NCBI RefSeq assembly: GCF_900105725.1
Contig: NZ_FNLM01000034.1
Coordinates: 434,001-498,000, forward strand
Length of the DNA stretch: 64,000 nt
Reading direction: 5' to 3'
From: Gordonia westfalica
GTDB lineage: Bacteria > Actinomycetota > Actinomycetes > Mycobacteriales > Mycobacteriaceae
Positions 7,982 to 18,184 of the stretch are shown one piece after another. The notes below the pieces were generated by a model. That model had not been told where the DNA came from and searched no databases. It saw only the letters and a list, made by a program, of their open reading frames with translations. The position numbers and the translations under genes were made by a program. Position 1 is the first letter of the stretch, and each line of letters starts with the position of its first letter.

Positions 7982-9216
7982 GTCGTCGGTTCCGCCTTCG
8001 ATGCTGATGCGTCTCTCGTTGCGGCCCACTGGATGATCGGCAGCGCCGGCCGCCAGGTCGTCATGGTCCCGAGTGGTGCGACGGTCTCCACGGACAGACG
8101 TCGCAGGGTTCCGCCGTGGGCGGCGTGCCATCGGACCAGGATCTCCTGGTTCTCCACGGTGACCGCGTTCACGACGATCCGTCCCGGCTGCCGAAGCGCG
8201 TTCCACGCGGCGGTGAGGACCTGTTCGTCGAGGCCGCCGCCGATGAACACCGCGTCGGGAGCCGGCGCCTCGGCGAGCGCTTCGGGAGCGGCACCCCGTA
8301 GCGATAGGCGATGCCCGACGCCGTGTCGGCGGGCGTTGGCGGTCAGCCGTTCGGCCCGGTCCGCGTTCTGCTCGAAGGCGACGACGCGGCCCCGGTCGTC
8401 GGCGCGGAGCCATTCGATGGAGACGCTCCCGGACCCGGCGCCGATGTCCCAGAGAAGCTGCGGCCCTGCGGGTTCGAGAGCCGCGACGGTCACCGACCGG
8501 ATCGTGGACTTGGTGATCTGGCCGTCGTGCGCGTAGATGTCGTCGTCGCGTCCGGGCATCCGACTGCGCCGCGGTCCGACACAGTCGACGGCCACGATGT
8601 TGAGCGGGTCGACGGGAGGATGCGCCCAGGCTTCGGCGGCCGAGGACCGGATCCGCTCGCCCGGTCCGCCGAGCTGTTCGAGCACGGTCATCGATGATCG
8701 ACCGAAACCGTTCTGCGAGAGCAGTTCTGCCACTGCTGCCGGGGTCGTCTCGTCCCGGCTGAGGACGAGGAGACGTCCACCGTCGGTGGCCTCGGTGAGA
8801 ACCACCTCGGGAGCCGCGGTCACGGCGCTCACGATCCGGGTCCGGGCGAGGTCCCATCCGAGGCGTGCGCATGCCAGGCTCGCGCTCGACACCGCCGGGA
8901 ACACCCGCACCCTCTCGGCCCCGACCCGTGCGACGATGCTGGCCCCGACGCCGTGGAACATCGGGTCACCGCTCGCCAGGATATGGATTCGGCCGGAGGC
9001 GGTTTCGAGGACGTCGGTGAGATGGTCCGACATCGGCGATCGCCAGGACTCCCGGATGCCGGCGAGCTCGCTCGCGGCGTCGTCGAGGAGCGCGAGTTGC
9101 CTTGGCGCGCCGTAGATCACCCGAGCATCGCGCAACTCATCGCGCGCGGCGTCGCCGAGTCCGCGCCAGCCGTCGGCGCCGATCCCGACGACCACGAACA
9201 TCGGTGCCGAACTCAT
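7978..9216 (-). CDS. cobL: Precorrin-6Y C5,15-methyltransferase (decarboxylating) CobL
   Basis: Bifunctional enzyme of 412 residues. The N-terminal CbiE domain (about 1-205) methylates C-5; the C-terminal CbiT domain (about 210-400) methylates C-15 and decarboxylates the acetate side chain. Visible motifs are VVGIGADGWRGL and ILASGDPMFHGVG in the first domain, and LLWDIGAGSGSVSIEWLRA (the SAM-binding glycine loop) in the second. Start and stop overlap neighbours by ATGA. Full-length and intact. Confidence 0.94.
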   Translation of the reverse strand: MSSAPMFVVVGIGADGWRGLGDAARDELRDARVIYGAPRQLALLDDAASELAGIRESWRSPMSDHLTDVLETASGRIHILASGDPMFHGVGASIVARVGAERVRVFPAVSSASLACARLGWDLARTRIVSAVTAAPEVVLTEATDGGRLLVLSRDETTPAAVAELLSQNGFGRSSMTVLEQLGGPGERIRSSAAEAWAHPPVDPLNIVAVDCVGPRRSRMPGRDDDIYAHDGQITKSTIRSVTVAALEPAGPQLLWDIGAGSGSVSIEWLRADDRGRVVAFEQNADRAERLTANARRHGVGHRLSLRGAAPEALAEAPAPDAVFIGGGLDEQVLTAAWNALRQPGRIVVNAVTVENQEILVRWHAAHGGTLRRLSVETVAPLGTMTTWRPALPIIQWAATRDASASKAEPTT

Positions 9217-9980
9217 CTGGGCAGTCTCCGCCAGACGGCGCGTGGGAGCAGCCGCATGCCGAAGAACATCGGGCGCAGCACCCCCGGGATCCAGACCTCG
9301 CCGCGGCCCTTGCGATACGCGCGGGCGACGGCGTCGGCCACCTGGTCTGCGGTCTTCGAGAACGGTGCGGGCTTCACCCCGGACTCCATCAGGTCTTTCG
9401 TCATCGCGCCGATCACGAAACCGGGCCGGGCGAGCAGCAGTCGTACTCCGGTGCCGTGCAACGAATCCGCCATGCCGCTCGCGAAGCCGTCGAGTCCGGC
9501 CTTGGTGGAGCCGTAGACGAAGTTGGCCCGACGCACCCGGATGCCGGCCACCGACGAGAAGACGATCATCGTGCCCGACCCCTGTTCGCGCAGGGCGGCG
9601 GCGAGCGGGATCAGCACACTGATGTGTGCGTAGTAGTCGGTGTGGGCGATCTGCAGGGCATGCGCGACATCGGCTTCCGCGCGCGCCTGATCACCGAGAA
9701 TCCCGAACGCGATGATCGCGATCCCGATCGGACCGAACTCGTCGACCAGAGAGGCGATGAGGCCGGGGTGGCTGTCGGTGTCGTCGGCGTCGAAGGCGAC
9801 GGCATGCACCGCGGTCGCGCCCGCGTCGAGCAGTGCGGCGGTCGGTGCGGCGAGGTCGTCGGGGCGGCGCGCCGCGAGCACGACCGTCCGGCCTTCGGCC
9901 AGGCGCTGCGCCGTGGCCACACCGATCTCGCTCCGTCCGCCGAACAGGACGAGCGAACCCGGAGGAGTGTCAGACGCCAT
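9213..9980 (-). CDS. SDR-family oxidoreductase at head of cobLMK operon
   Basis: Short-chain dehydrogenase/reductase of 255 residues with an N-terminal dinucleotide-binding region ([20 protein letters not shown]), the active-site serine region FSSVAGIR and catalytic YGSTK. A C-terminal hydrophobic segment ([17 protein letters not shown]) suggests membrane association. It resembles the DprE2-like SDR group. The M. tuberculosis neighbour of cobL, Rv2073c, is also an SDR. ATG 9980 was chosen; a longer frame exists but would run into the divergent gene. The stop overlaps the cobL start (ATGA), so it is cotranscribed with B12 genes, but its substrate is unknown. Confidence 0.85.
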   Translation of the reverse strand: MASDTPPGSLVLFGGRSEIGVATAQRLAEGRTVVLAARRPDDLAAPTAALLDAGATAVHAVAFDADDTDSHPGLIASLVDEFGPIGIAIIAFGILGDQARAEADVAHALQIAHTDYYAHISVLIPLAAALREQGSGTMIVFSSVAGIRVRRANFVYGSTKAGLDGFASGMADSLHGTGVRLLLARPGFVIGAMTKDLMESGVKPAPFSKTADQVADAVARAYRKGRGEVWIPGVLRPMFFGMRLLPRAVWRRLPR

Positions 9981-10031
9981 GCACAGCAGTATCGCACCAG
10001 CCCCGACACCGCCCCGGCACCCCACCGACGC

Positions 10032-10037
10032 TAGCGT
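10032..10037 (+). promoter_or_regulatory. -10 hexamer of the PNPOx-like gene
   Basis: TAGCGT lies 7 bases before ATG 10045, fitting a leaderless transcript divergent from the SDR operon. Confidence 0.55.
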
Positions 10038-10044
10038 GGCAACC

Positions 10045-10446
10045 ATGTCTCGCACCGCTGCCGACGTCGGCCCCGCCGCCGTCGAGTTCCTCACCGAACG
10101 CCATCTCGGCACCCTCACGACGCTGCGCGCCGACGGGACACCGCATTCGGTTGCGGTGGGCTTCACCTGGGAACCCGAAGCCGGGCTGGCACGGGTGATC
10201 ACCTTCGACGGCAGCCAGAAGGTGCGCAACGTCGAGCGCGGCGGGTATGCGGCGGTGACCAACGTCGACGGCCCGCGCTGGCTGACCCTGGAGGGTCCGG
10301 CCACGGTGAGCCGCGAACCGGAACACGTCCGCGAGGCCGAGCAACGCTACGCGCAGCGATACCGGCAGCCCAAGCCCAACCCCCGACGCGTCGTCATCGA
10401 GATCAGCGTGAACCGGGTGCTCGGGTCGGCGTCGTTGCTGGGCTGA
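10045..10446 (+). CDS. F420-dependent biliverdin reductase-like PNPOx-fold protein
   Basis: 133-residue split-barrel flavin/F420-binding protein ([34 protein letters not shown]). By sequence style and position it corresponds to Rv2074, known to be an F420-dependent biliverdin reductase. It sits divergently beside the SDR-cobL operon, the same arrangement as in M. tuberculosis. Function is inferred from family and context; other F420/FMN reductase activity is possible. Confidence 0.85.
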   Translation: MSRTAADVGPAAVEFLTERHLGTLTTLRADGTPHSVAVGFTWEPEAGLARVITFDGSQKVRNVERGGYAAVTNVDGPRWLTLEGPATVSREPEHVREAEQRYAQRYRQPKPNPRRVVIEISVNRVLGSASLLG

Positions 10447-10728
10447 CCTCGATACGCGGCGTCCTCGCTCCGCTCGGTCGTCGCTACTCGGCCGGCAGAA
10501 AGAACGCGGCGTCGCCAACCGGTCGGCGGATGCGCGCCGGACATCGCTGGTTGAGCCGGTAGCGAGCGAAGCGAGCCACCGCGTCGAAACCTCGCCTCCA
10601 TCCTCATCGCACCAGTCCGCAGCGCCTGCAGGCAGGCGGATTTCGACGCGACGCCTCGCTACGCTCGGTGTCGGCTCAACCCGCATGAAGCGACGCCTCG
10701 CTACGCTCGGTGTCGGCTCAACCCGCAT
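10447..10728. repeat. Cluster of dispersed GC-rich repeats
   Basis: This 309-bp gap between genes has no credible gene. It holds one element beginning CCTCGATACG and ending CAGAAAG (10447-10502). It also has a 43-bp element at 10549-10591 (starts GGTTGAGCCGG, ends CGTCGAAACC). An inverted copy lies at 10639-10681 and a further truncated one at 10690-10728. The last two share 39 identical bases at a 42-bp period. The inverted pair could form a large stem. Confidence 0.85.
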
Positions 10729-10755
10729 GGGGTTGCCTGGTCTCTGAGCCGGCGA

Positions 10756-11898
10756 CTACAGCTGCATCAGCTCGTGCGGGCGGTTGTTGAAGGATTCGCA
10801 GCCGTCGTCGGTGACGACGACGATGTCCTCGATGCGGGCGCCCCAGCGGCCGGAGAAGTACACCCCGGGTTCGACGCTGAACGCCATCCCGGGACGCAGC
10901 GTGATGTCGTTGCCGTCGACGATGTACGGCTCCTCGTGGACCGAGAGGCCGATGCCGTGTCCGGTGCGGTGGATGAACTGGTCGGCGAGACCACGCTCAC
11001 GCAACAGGTCGCGAGCGGCCGCGTCGATCGACGCCGCGGCGACCCCGGGTCGCACGGCGGCGACCGCGGCGCGCTGGGCCTCGTGCAGCGCGGCGTACGC
11101 GTCGGCGATGTCGGCGGCCGGCGGCTCGAAGCAGTAGGTGCGGGTGGAGTCGGAGTTGTAGCCGGGCTCCACCGGCCCGCCGATGTCGATGACCACGATG
11201 TCGGAGCGTTCGATGACGCGGTCGGAGAACTCGTGATGGGGATCGGCACCGTTGGGGCCGGAGCCGACGATGATGAACGCCGCCTCGGAGTGTCCCTCAC
11301 CGAGGATCGCGGCCCTGATGTCGTCGGAGACCTCACGCTCGGTGCGTCCGGGCTTGAGCCACTCGCCCATCCGGGCGTGGACGCGGTCGATGGCCGCGCC
11401 GGCGCGACGCAGCGCCTCGATCTCCGCGTCGTCCTTGATCATCCGGAGTTCGCGCAGCACCGCGGTTGCGAGTTGCGGTGTGGCGCCGGTGTGTTGCGCC
11501 AGCGGGATCACGTGCAGGGCAGGCATCGAATCCGACACCGCGATGGCCGGATTCGGCGACAGACCAGCCAGGGCCAAGCCGTGCGCATCGTCGCCGTCGA
11601 CCCAGTCGGCCACCTCGATGCCGAGATCGCCGACCGCGGAATCAGACAGCGACGGCACCTCGAGCCGAGCGATGACCAGCTTCGGGTCACCGGCGGCGGG
11701 GATGACGAGCGCGGTGAGACGTTCGAAGGTCTCGGCACGCGAGCCCACGAGGTAGCGCAGGTCGGGACCGGGAGCCACCACGAGTGCGTCGAGTCCGGCG
11801 TCGCGGGTGAGTTCCGCGGCGCGACGCATACGTTCGCGATACACGTCAGATCCGAACAGCGGGTCCGCCGAGCCGGCGGTGGTCGATGTGGCTGCCAT
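10756..11898 (-). CDS. pepE: M24-family Xaa-Pro dipeptidase/aminopeptidase
   Basis: Cytoplasmic metallopeptidase of 380 residues that probably removes N-terminal residues next to proline. An N-terminal creatinase-like domain (about 1-155) precedes the pita-bread catalytic domain. All five metal ligands are visible: Asp in VVIDIGG, Asp in NSDSTRTY, His in [15 protein letters not shown], Glu in SVEPGVYF and Glu in RIEDIVVV. The start is ATG 11898, with TAGTCT 6 bases upstream. It corresponds in position to Rv2089c of M. tuberculosis and is divergent from the exonuclease gene. Confidence 0.92.
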   Translation of the reverse strand: MAATSTTAGSADPLFGSDVYRERMRRAAELTRDAGLDALVVAPGPDLRYLVGSRAETFERLTALVIPAAGDPKLVIARLEVPSLSDSAVGDLGIEVADWVDGDDAHGLALAGLSPNPAIAVSDSMPALHVIPLAQHTGATPQLATAVLRELRMIKDDAEIEALRRAGAAIDRVHARMGEWLKPGRTEREVSDDIRAAILGEGHSEAAFIIVGSGPNGADPHHEFSDRVIERSDIVVIDIGGPVEPGYNSDSTRTYCFEPPAADIADAYAALHEAQRAAVAAVRPGVAAASIDAAARDLLRERGLADQFIHRTGHGIGLSVHEEPYIVDGNDITLRPGMAFSVEPGVYFSGRWGARIEDIVVVTDDGCESFNNRPHELMQL

Positions 11899-11904
11899 GG
11901 TCGA

Positions 11905-11910
11905 AGACTA
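11905..11910 (-). promoter_or_regulatory. -10 hexamer of the peptidase gene
   Basis: TAGTCT on the minus strand ends 6 bases before ATG 11898, consistent with a leaderless transcript. Confidence 0.55.
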
Positions 11911-11967
11911 CCGCCGGGTGCGCGGGTCGTGGTGACGCGGCGACACCGTCAATGCAAGAGTGTGGGG

Positions 11968-12930
11968 GTGACGGATTCGTTGATGCTGCTCGACGGTGCG
12001 AGCCTGTGGTTCCGGTCGTTCTACGCCCTCCCCGAGAAGATGACCAGCCCGGACGGGCGACCGGTCAACGCGGTACGGGGATTCATCGACACGATCGCCA
12101 ATCTCGTGACGCGCGAACATCCGAGCCGCCTCGTCGTGTGCCTCGACCTCGACTGGCGTCCCGAATTCCGCACCGCCCTCATACCGACCTACAAGGCTCA
12201 TCGGGTTGCGGTCGAGGACGGCGCACCCGACGCCACCGGAACGGGGACCGTCGACGTCGAAGAAGTACCCGACACCCTCACCCCGCAGGTCGACATGATC
12301 ATGGATGTCCTTGCCGCCGCGGGGATCGCGACCTCCGGCGCGGTCGGCTGCGAGGCCGACGACGTCATCGGAACGCTGGCCTGGGCGGAGGCGCAGGACC
12401 CGGTGATCGTCGTCAGCGGCGACCGCGACCTGCTGCAGGTGGTCTCCGACGACCCGGTGCCGGTGCGGGTCCTCTACGTGGGGCGCGGTCTGGCGAAGGC
12501 CGAGATGATGGGCCCGGTCGAGGTCGGCGAGAAGTACGGTGTGCCCGCTGATCGCGCCGGCATCGGCTACGCAGAGATGTCGATGCTGCGCGGCGACCCG
12601 TCCGACGGGCTCCCCGGGGTGCCGGGCATCGGTGACAAGACCGCAGCGAAACTGATCAGCGAGTTCGGCAACCTGGATGCGCTCGAGGCGGCCGCGCGGG
12701 ATTCGTCCTCGAGCGTTCCGACACGTGCGCGGAAGGCGCTGATCGCATCCGCCGACTACCTCGAGGCGGCACGCACCGTGGTCTCGGTGCGCACCGACGC
12801 CGAGACCATCGACAGCGGGCCCGACCTGCTGCCGTCGGCGCCCGCCGACCCCGAGGCGCTCGCCGCGCTCGTCGAAGAGCTGGGCATCGGCGCGTCCGTG
12901 GGCCGACTGGCGAAGGCGCTCGGCTGGTGA
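11968..12930 (+). CDS. 5'-3' exonuclease (PolA N-domain type)
   Basis: 320-residue stand-alone 5'-nuclease of the FEN/PolA-N family, for removal of RNA primers and flaps. Acidic metal-binding motifs are intact: [32 protein letters not shown] and [11 protein letters not shown]. The helix-hairpin-helix [17 protein letters not shown] binds DNA. It matches the position of Rv2090. GTG 11968 is chosen because [10 protein letters not shown] is the natural N-terminus; GTG 11962 is an in-frame alternative. Residues 75-95 form an acidic, glycine-rich insertion ([13 protein letters not shown]). Confidence 0.92.
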   Translation: MTDSLMLLDGASLWFRSFYALPEKMTSPDGRPVNAVRGFIDTIANLVTREHPSRLVVCLDLDWRPEFRTALIPTYKAHRVAVEDGAPDATGTGTVDVEEVPDTLTPQVDMIMDVLAAAGIATSGAVGCEADDVIGTLAWAEAQDPVIVVSGDRDLLQVVSDDPVPVRVLYVGRGLAKAEMMGPVEVGEKYGVPADRAGIGYAEMSMLRGDPSDGLPGVPGIGDKTAAKLISEFGNLDALEAAARDSSSSVPTRARKALIASADYLEAARTVVSVRTDAETIDSGPDLLPSAPADPEALAALVEELGIGASVGRLAKALGW

Positions 12931-12941
12931 GCTGCACCGAT

Positions 12942-12998
12942 GGTGGCCTCGATACGGTCCTCGGCTGGCGCCTCGGACCTACTCGACCAGCAGAAAGT
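12942..12998. repeat. Dispersed CCTCGATACG...CAGAAAG element
   Basis: Starts GGTGGCCTCGATACGG and ends ACTCGACCAGCAGAAAG. It resembles 10447-10502 and, less closely, 63489-63543. It fills the gap between two convergent genes and ends at the stop of the DUF4333 gene. Confidence 0.75.
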
Positions 12999-13855
12999 CA
13001 GCTGGGACGCGAGACCTCGTAGCGTCCGTCGTTGTCGATGAAGGTGACGGTGACCTGCTGGTCCTGTCCGCCGACGGTCACCGAGCAGGTGAACGACGAG
13101 CCCTCCTTGACGCGCTGACCGGACGGGCACTTCACGTTGCTGACATCGCTGGCCTGGTAGTCCTCGGTCAGGATCTTCTGCACGCCGTCCTGGGCCGCCT
13201 GCTGGTCGAGGTTCTTCGGAGCCCAGCCCGGGGCGACGAATGCGGTGATGAGGACGATCGCGGCGATCACGATCAGCGCACCACCGCCCGCGAACAGCAG
13301 CGTCCGGAGCGTCTTGTTCGACTTCGGCGCGGCCATGCCGCTGAACTGGTCGGGCCCGCCGAACTGGTTCTGTCCGTAGGCGCCGGGGGGCTGCTGCGGC
13401 TGACCGTAGGGCAGCTGACCGTACTGGCCCGGGGCGCCGTACTGGCCGCCACCGTACTGCCCGGCGTCGGGCTGGCCGTAGGGCTGCTGGCCGTACTGCC
13501 CCGGGGCGCCGTAACCGGGCTGGCCGCCCGGCTGGCCGTACTGGCCCGGCTGGGCCCCCGGATACCCGACCTGCGTCGGCTGGTTCTGGGGCGGCTGCGC
13601 CGGCGTCTGTCCTGCGGGCCCATAGCCGGGCGCCTGCTGGTAGGGGTTCTGCTGGTACGGATTCGCCTGATAGGGATCCTGTGGGGGCTGACCGTAGCCC
13701 GGGTTCGGTGCCATCGTGGTCGGATCCGCCTGCGAACCGCCCTGCTGCGAGCCGCCCGTGTTCACGACCTCGGTCTTGTCACCCGGCTGGCCGGGGCCCG
13801 TGTTCGGCTGACCCTGCTGCGGTTGGGACGAATTCGGGTTGTACGGGTCGGTCAT
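12998..13855 (-). CDS. DUF4333 membrane protein with Pro/Gly/Gln/Tyr-rich N-terminus
   Basis: 285 residues. The first ~165 are low-complexity, made of repeated PGQYGQ/PYGQP/QGGSQ units and probably disordered and cytoplasmic. One transmembrane helix follows (TLLFAGGGALIVIAAIVLITAFV, about residues 180-202; the first 15 are the best core). The C-terminal ~80 residues form an extracytoplasmic DUF4333 domain with a paired cysteine pattern (VKCPSGQ ... FTCSV). ATG 13855 is preceded by a GGAGGGG ribosome site. It is in the position of Rv2091c. Function is unknown; an envelope role is inferred. Confidence 0.88.
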   Translation of the reverse strand: MTDPYNPNSSQPQQGQPNTGPGQPGDKTEVVNTGGSQQGGSQADPTTMAPNPGYGQPPQDPYQANPYQQNPYQQAPGYGPAGQTPAQPPQNQPTQVGYPGAQPGQYGQPGGQPGYGAPGQYGQQPYGQPDAGQYGGGQYGAPGQYGQLPYGQPQQPPGAYGQNQFGGPDQFSGMAAPKSNKTLRTLLFAGGGALIVIAAIVLITAFVAPGWAPKNLDQQAAQDGVQKILTEDYQASDVSNVKCPSGQRVKEGSSFTCSVTVGGQDQQVTVTFIDNDGRYEVSRPS

Positions 13856-13972
13856 GAGTCCCCTCCCACTCGGCCACCCACCTCGACGAGGTGTCGGCGA
13901 ACTGTGACGTCACGCAGCAGCGCCGGAGCATCCCACCCCGACACCGAATGCGGGATGAACGTTACCTCAGGC

Positions 13973-13992
13973 GTTGACGTCTATCAGTCAAC
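13973..13992. promoter_or_regulatory. 20-bp inverted repeat GTTGAC-N8-GTCAAC
   Basis: Perfect 6-base arms around an 8-base centre, in the 182-bp gap between helY and the downstream DUF4333 gene (both minus strand). It could be an operator for the DUF4333 gene or a weak helY terminator. No T-tract follows. The rest of the gap shows nothing clear. Confidence 0.35.
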
Positions 13993-14037
13993 CGTGCGCA
14001 GGGGCTCCGCGGTGCGTCGTCTGGTGAAACGACGGGC

Positions 14038-16860
14038 TCAGCCGAGTTCGGCGGCCACCACGCCACGCCGGATCGCCTTGACCGCGGACCGTGCGGTGCC
14101 GCCGAGTCGGGTGTCGGTGCCGACGCAGAGCCGGATCTGTTCGAGGAGATCGATGACCTGGCGATTCCATCGGACGAAGTCGCCCGGCGAGAGCAGCTGG
14201 CCGCGTTCGCCCGCGAGGAGCAGGGCTTCGCTCAGCGTGCGGCCGGACGCCCACGTCGCGACCGCGAGCGAGAAACCGGTGTCCGGTTCCCGCGTGGGGC
14301 TGACCCGGTGGCGCGACTCGGCTTCGGTCACCCTCGACCAGATCTCGACGGTCGCGGCCATCGCCGTGCGCAGCGAGGTGCTGCCCGGCAGGGCATCGAC
14401 CCCGCCGTAGCTGTCACGGCGGCTCTCGTAGACGAGTGCCGCGACGACCGCGGCCAGGTCGGCGGGTGACAGGTCGTCCCACACGCCGGCGCGGATGCAC
14501 TCGGTGACCACGAGATCGCTCTCGCTGTAGATGCGGGCCAGCACCTTGCCCGATTCGGTCACCCGCATGGTGTGGCCGGTCGACTCGGAGGCCTCGCGGA
14601 CGCGTTCGAGGTACCCCAGCTCGCTGAGGACACCGACGATGTGATCGAAGGTGACACCGAGTGTCGAGGTCCGCTCGCCGATGCTGCGTTCGGCGTTGAC
14701 GATGTCGCGGAGCAGACGGTTGCGCTTCTCGGCGAGACGGAACAGCTCGTCGCCGTTCGGGATCTGGTGTGCGGGATGGGCGCGGAGGGTCCGGCGCATC
14801 TGCGCCAGCTCGGTGTCGTCGGCGGCGTCGGCACGCTTCTTCGATCGTCCGCGGGGCATCTCGATCCCGGTGGAGCGCAACGCCGACGCGAGGTCGCGGC
14901 GTCCGCGTCCGGTCCGACGGTCGACGTTCTTCGGCAGCCGCATGTTGCCGAGGACCTCCGGCGGGTTGACGAAGTCGCGCAACCCGATCCGGCCGCACCA
15001 GGCGTCTTCGGTGACCACGAGCGGCTTGGGGTCCGCTGCTTGCGTGGCCGGCTCGACGATCACCGCGAGACCGCGGTGGCGCCCTACCGGTACGCCGATG
15101 ACATGGCCGCGTTTGAGTGCGGCGAGATCGCCGACTATCGCATCCTCGGTGTGAATCCGCTTGCGGTACTTCAAATCTCGCTCGCGACGCCGGATGTCCT
15201 CCCGGAGGGTGACATAGCCGAGGAAACCGGCGTAGGGCTCGGCGTCGGCGGTGTCACCGGTGGCATCCACGCCACCCGGTTCCAGACCACGTGCTTCCGC
15301 CGCCCGCGCCAGTTCGCCGTCGAGTTTGCGCAGTGCCCGCTGGGATTCGTGGAGCTTCCGGGCCTGGCCGACCACCGAGCGGTCGGCCTGGAACTGGGCG
15401 AACGACCGGTGCAGTAGTTCGCGAGCCCCGTCGAGTCCGAGACGGCCGAGCAGGTTGACCGCCATGTTGTACTCCGGCGAGAAGGAGCTGCGCAGCGGGA
15501 ACGTGCGGGCACCCGCCAGTCCGGCGACCTCCTCGGGCACGACCTCGGGTGTCCACACCACGACGGCATGGCCCTCGACGTCGATGCCGCGGCGTCCGGC
15601 TCGCCCGGTCAGCTGGGTGAACTCGCCGGGGGTGAGGTCGACGTGCGATTCCCCGTTGTATTTGACGAGCCGCTCGAGAACGACCGACCGGGCCGGCATG
15701 TTGATCCCGAGTGCCAGTGTCTCCGTGGCGAACACCATGCGCACGAGTCCGCGGACGAACAGCTCCTCGACGGCGTGCCGGAACGTCGGGAGCATGCCCG
15801 CGTGATGCGACGCGAGGCCGCGTCGAAGACCTTCGCGCCATTCCTGCACTCCCAGCACGTCGGCGTCGCTGGGTGAGAGTTCGGTGAGGCGCCGGTCGAC
15901 GACGGCGTCGACCTCGGCGACCTCCTCGGGTGTCAGCAGCGCGATACCCGACCGCAGACACTGTGCGAGGGCCGCGTCGCATCCCGCCCGGGAGAAGATG
16001 AACCCGATTGCCGGCAGCAGCCCCTCACGGTCGAGACGCGCGACGAGATTGGGGCGTGAGAGCAGCGGACCGCGACCGTCGCGCCGGCGCGGCGCTCCCC
16101 CGCCGCCGCGGCCTCCGCGACCCCGCGACGAACCACGTTCGTCCTCGGCCAGCAGGATGCGGTGGCGGATGTGCCTTTTGAGTTCGGGATTCACCCGGGG
16201 ACGCGATCCCTTGCGGTCCTCCGGATCGCGGTCCGCGGGGTCGAAGAGGTCGAACATCCGCTGGCCGACGAGCATGTGCTGGGACAACGGGACCGGCCGG
16301 TGCTCGTCGACGATCACCGAGGTGTCACCGCGAACCGTCTGAATCCAATCGCCGAACTCCTCGGCGTTGCTGACGGTCGCGGACAGGCTCACCACCCGCA
16401 CGGACGGTTCGAGGTGCAGGATCACCTCTTCCCAGACCGCTCCGCGGAAACGGTCGGCCAGGAAGTGCACCTCGTCCATGACCACGTGGGACAGGCCGTC
16501 GAGCGCACACGATTCCGCGTAGATCATGTTCCGCACGACCTCGGTCGTCATCACGACGATCGGCGCGTCGGGGTTGATCGAGCTGTCGCCGGTGAGCAGA
16601 CCCACCGACTCGTGGCCGTGCACGGCGGCGAGGTCGGCGTACTTCTGGTTGCTCAGCGCCTTGATCGGCGTCGTGTAGAAGCACTTCGTGCCACCCGCAA
16701 GCGCCAGATGGACCGCGAATTCGCCGACGATGGTCTTTCCGGCGCCGGTCGGTGCGCACACCAGGACACCGTGTCCGGCCTCCAGTGCCTCACAGGCACG
16801 GCGCTGAAAGGGGTCGAGCCCGAAGTCCAGCCGCGACGTGAACGCGTCGAGCTGGCTCAC
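14038..16860 (-). CDS. helY: Ski2-like DEAD/DEVH-box helicase HelY
   Basis: 940-residue superfamily 2 helicase of the Ski2/Mtr4 type, expected to unwind RNA or DNA. Motif I is [14 protein letters not shown], motif II is [15 protein letters not shown], motif III is [11 protein letters not shown] and motif VI is [15 protein letters not shown]. The C-terminal DSHCT-like region is present. GTG 16860 overlaps the tatC stop (GTGA), so the pair is translationally coupled; the open frame extends upstream, but only as an alternative frame of tatC. Unusual: an Arg/Gly-rich tract ([18 protein letters not shown]) at about residues 240-260, within the helicase core, could bind RNA. In the position of Rv2092c. 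Confidence 0.94.
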   Translation of the reverse strand: MSQLDAFTSRLDFGLDPFQRRACEALEAGHGVLVCAPTGAGKTIVGEFAVHLALAGGTKCFYTTPIKALSNQKYADLAAVHGHESVGLLTGDSSINPDAPIVVMTTEVVRNMIYAESCALDGLSHVVMDEVHFLADRFRGAVWEEVILHLEPSVRVVSLSATVSNAEEFGDWIQTVRGDTSVIVDEHRPVPLSQHMLVGQRMFDLFDPADRDPEDRKGSRPRVNPELKRHIRHRILLAEDERGSSRGRGGRGGGGAPRRRDGRGPLLSRPNLVARLDREGLLPAIGFIFSRAGCDAALAQCLRSGIALLTPEEVAEVDAVVDRRLTELSPSDADVLGVQEWREGLRRGLASHHAGMLPTFRHAVEELFVRGLVRMVFATETLALGINMPARSVVLERLVKYNGESHVDLTPGEFTQLTGRAGRRGIDVEGHAVVVWTPEVVPEEVAGLAGARTFPLRSSFSPEYNMAVNLLGRLGLDGARELLHRSFAQFQADRSVVGQARKLHESQRALRKLDGELARAAEARGLEPGGVDATGDTADAEPYAGFLGYVTLREDIRRRERDLKYRKRIHTEDAIVGDLAALKRGHVIGVPVGRHRGLAVIVEPATQAADPKPLVVTEDAWCGRIGLRDFVNPPEVLGNMRLPKNVDRRTGRGRRDLASALRSTGIEMPRGRSKKRADAADDTELAQMRRTLRAHPAHQIPNGDELFRLAEKRNRLLRDIVNAERSIGERTSTLGVTFDHIVGVLSELGYLERVREASESTGHTMRVTESGKVLARIYSESDLVVTECIRAGVWDDLSPADLAAVVAALVYESRRDSYGGVDALPGSTSLRTAMAATVEIWSRVTEAESRHRVSPTREPDTGFSLAVATWASGRTLSEALLLAGERGQLLSPGDFVRWNRQVIDLLEQIRLCVGTDTRLGGTARSAVKAIRRGVVAAELG

Positions 16861-17831
16861 AGGACGTCGTCGAATGTCTCGTGTGCCCGCGTCGAGGTCC
16901 GGGTGGCGTTCGATGTGCCGGCGGCCGAGGTCGCCACCGGCGAGGGCGCCGAGACCGGGCGGGTCGGCGGCAGCGGGCTCGCCTCGTCGTCGGAGAGTCC
17001 GGCCCAGCTCGGTGCCCGCTTGCCGCGACGCTTGTCGGCGATGCGCGCGAACTGGATGGAGAACTCCAGCAGCACCGTCAGTGCGCAGGCCAGGGCCAGC
17101 ATGGTGAACGGATCCTGGCCCGGGGTGACGATGGCGGCGAAGACGAAGACCGCGAAGATCAGGCCGCGCCGCCACTTCTTGAGCCGATCGTAGGTCAGGA
17201 CCCCGACGAGATTGAGCGCGATGATCAGCAGGGGCAACTCGAAGCTGACACCGAAGATGACCAGCACGTTGATCATGAAGCCGAAGTACTGGTCGCCGGC
17301 GAGCGCGGTGACCTGGACCTCGTTGCCGACGGTCAACAGGAAGTCGAAGGCCTTGGCGACGACCAGGTAGGCCAGAACCGCGCCGGACACGAAGAGCGTC
17401 GTCGCGATCGTGACGAAGGCGATGCCGTAGCGGCGTTCGTTCTGGTGCAGGCCGGGGGTGATGAACTGCCAGATCTGGTAGATCCACACCGGGCACGCCA
17501 GCACGACACCGGCCGTGAGCCCGACCTTGAGCCGCAGCATGAACTGGTCGAACGGACCGGTCGCGAGCAGACGGCAGGAGTCGTCGGCGGTCAGCGTGGC
17601 CCGGGCCGACGGAGGCAGATCACAGTACGGGCCGCGCAACATGTCGCCGAGGGACGGGATGCCGAGGAAGCCATGGCTGTACCAGATGAACCCGAGGATC
17701 GTGGTGGCCACGATCGCCAGCAGCGAGATGACCATGCGGGTACGCAACTCATAGAGATGCTCGACCAACGACATGGTGCCGTCGGGGTTGAGTTTGCGTT
17801 TGCGGTGTCGGGGGTCGAAGGGGATGCGCAC
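16857..17831 (-). CDS. tatC: Sec-independent translocase subunit TatC
   Basis: Core subunit of the twin-arginine translocase, binding signal peptides of folded exported proteins. 324 residues with six predicted membrane segments and the conserved N-terminal [16 protein letters not shown]...PGL-type residues are seen in [13 protein letters not shown]. The C-terminal ~55 residues are a Ser/Pro/Thr-rich cytoplasmic tail ([19 protein letters not shown]) typical of actinobacteria and probably disordered. It lies 20 bases after tatA and overlaps helY. Confidence 0.95.
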   Translation of the reverse strand: MRIPFDPRHRKRKLNPDGTMSLVEHLYELRTRMVISLLAIVATTILGFIWYSHGFLGIPSLGDMLRGPYCDLPPSARATLTADDSCRLLATGPFDQFMLRLKVGLTAGVVLACPVWIYQIWQFITPGLHQNERRYGIAFVTIATTLFVSGAVLAYLVVAKAFDFLLTVGNEVQVTALAGDQYFGFMINVLVIFGVSFELPLLIIALNLVGVLTYDRLKKWRRGLIFAVFVFAAIVTPGQDPFTMLALACALTVLLEFSIQFARIADKRRGKRAPSWAGLSDDEASPLPPTRPVSAPSPVATSAAGTSNATRTSTRAHETFDDVL

Positions 17832-17851
17832 TCGGATGCTCCGACGCGCCC

Positions 17852-18112
17852 CTAAGCCGACTTCTTGGTGTCGGCGTTCGACGACGTGTTCGGCGTGGCG
17901 TTGTCGGCCGGCGGAAGTTCACGCTGCGGCGCGTCGGTGGAGGCCGCCGTCTCGTCTGCCTTGTCGTCCTTCTGCATCTCCTTGACCTCGCTCTTGAAGA
18001 TGCGCAGCGACTGTCCGAGACCCCGGGCGGCATCCGGCAGCTTCTTCGAGCCGAACAGGATCAGCAGCACGATGGCGACAATCGCCCAGTGCCACCACGA
18101 TGTGAAGCCCAT
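17852..18112 (-). CDS. tatA: Sec-independent translocase subunit TatA
   Basis: 86-residue pore-forming Tat component. One N-terminal membrane helix ([20 protein letters not shown]) is followed by the [18 protein letters not shown] amphipathic helix and an acidic/Thr-rich tail. A GAAGGGTGA ribosome site precedes ATG 18112. It leads the tatA-tatC-helY operon and follows pafC by 72 bases. Confidence 0.96.
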   Translation of the reverse strand: MGFTSWWHWAIVAIVLLILFGSKKLPDAARGLGQSLRIFKSEVKEMQKDDKADETAASTDAPQRELPPADNATPNTSSNADTKKSA

Positions 18113-18184
18113 GAGATCACCCTTCAGATCGGATCCAGACCGTGTCCAATGCTACCCGAGTTGTCCGGGAGCGGTGGGTTCGCG

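Noticed and set aside
10774..11967. Upstream extension of the exonuclease frame
   Set aside because: Antisense to the peptidase gene; the exonuclease N-terminus is at GTG 11968.
16861..17496. Upstream extension of the helY frame
   Set aside because: It is an alternative frame of tatC; HelY similarity begins at the GTG that overlaps the tatC stop.
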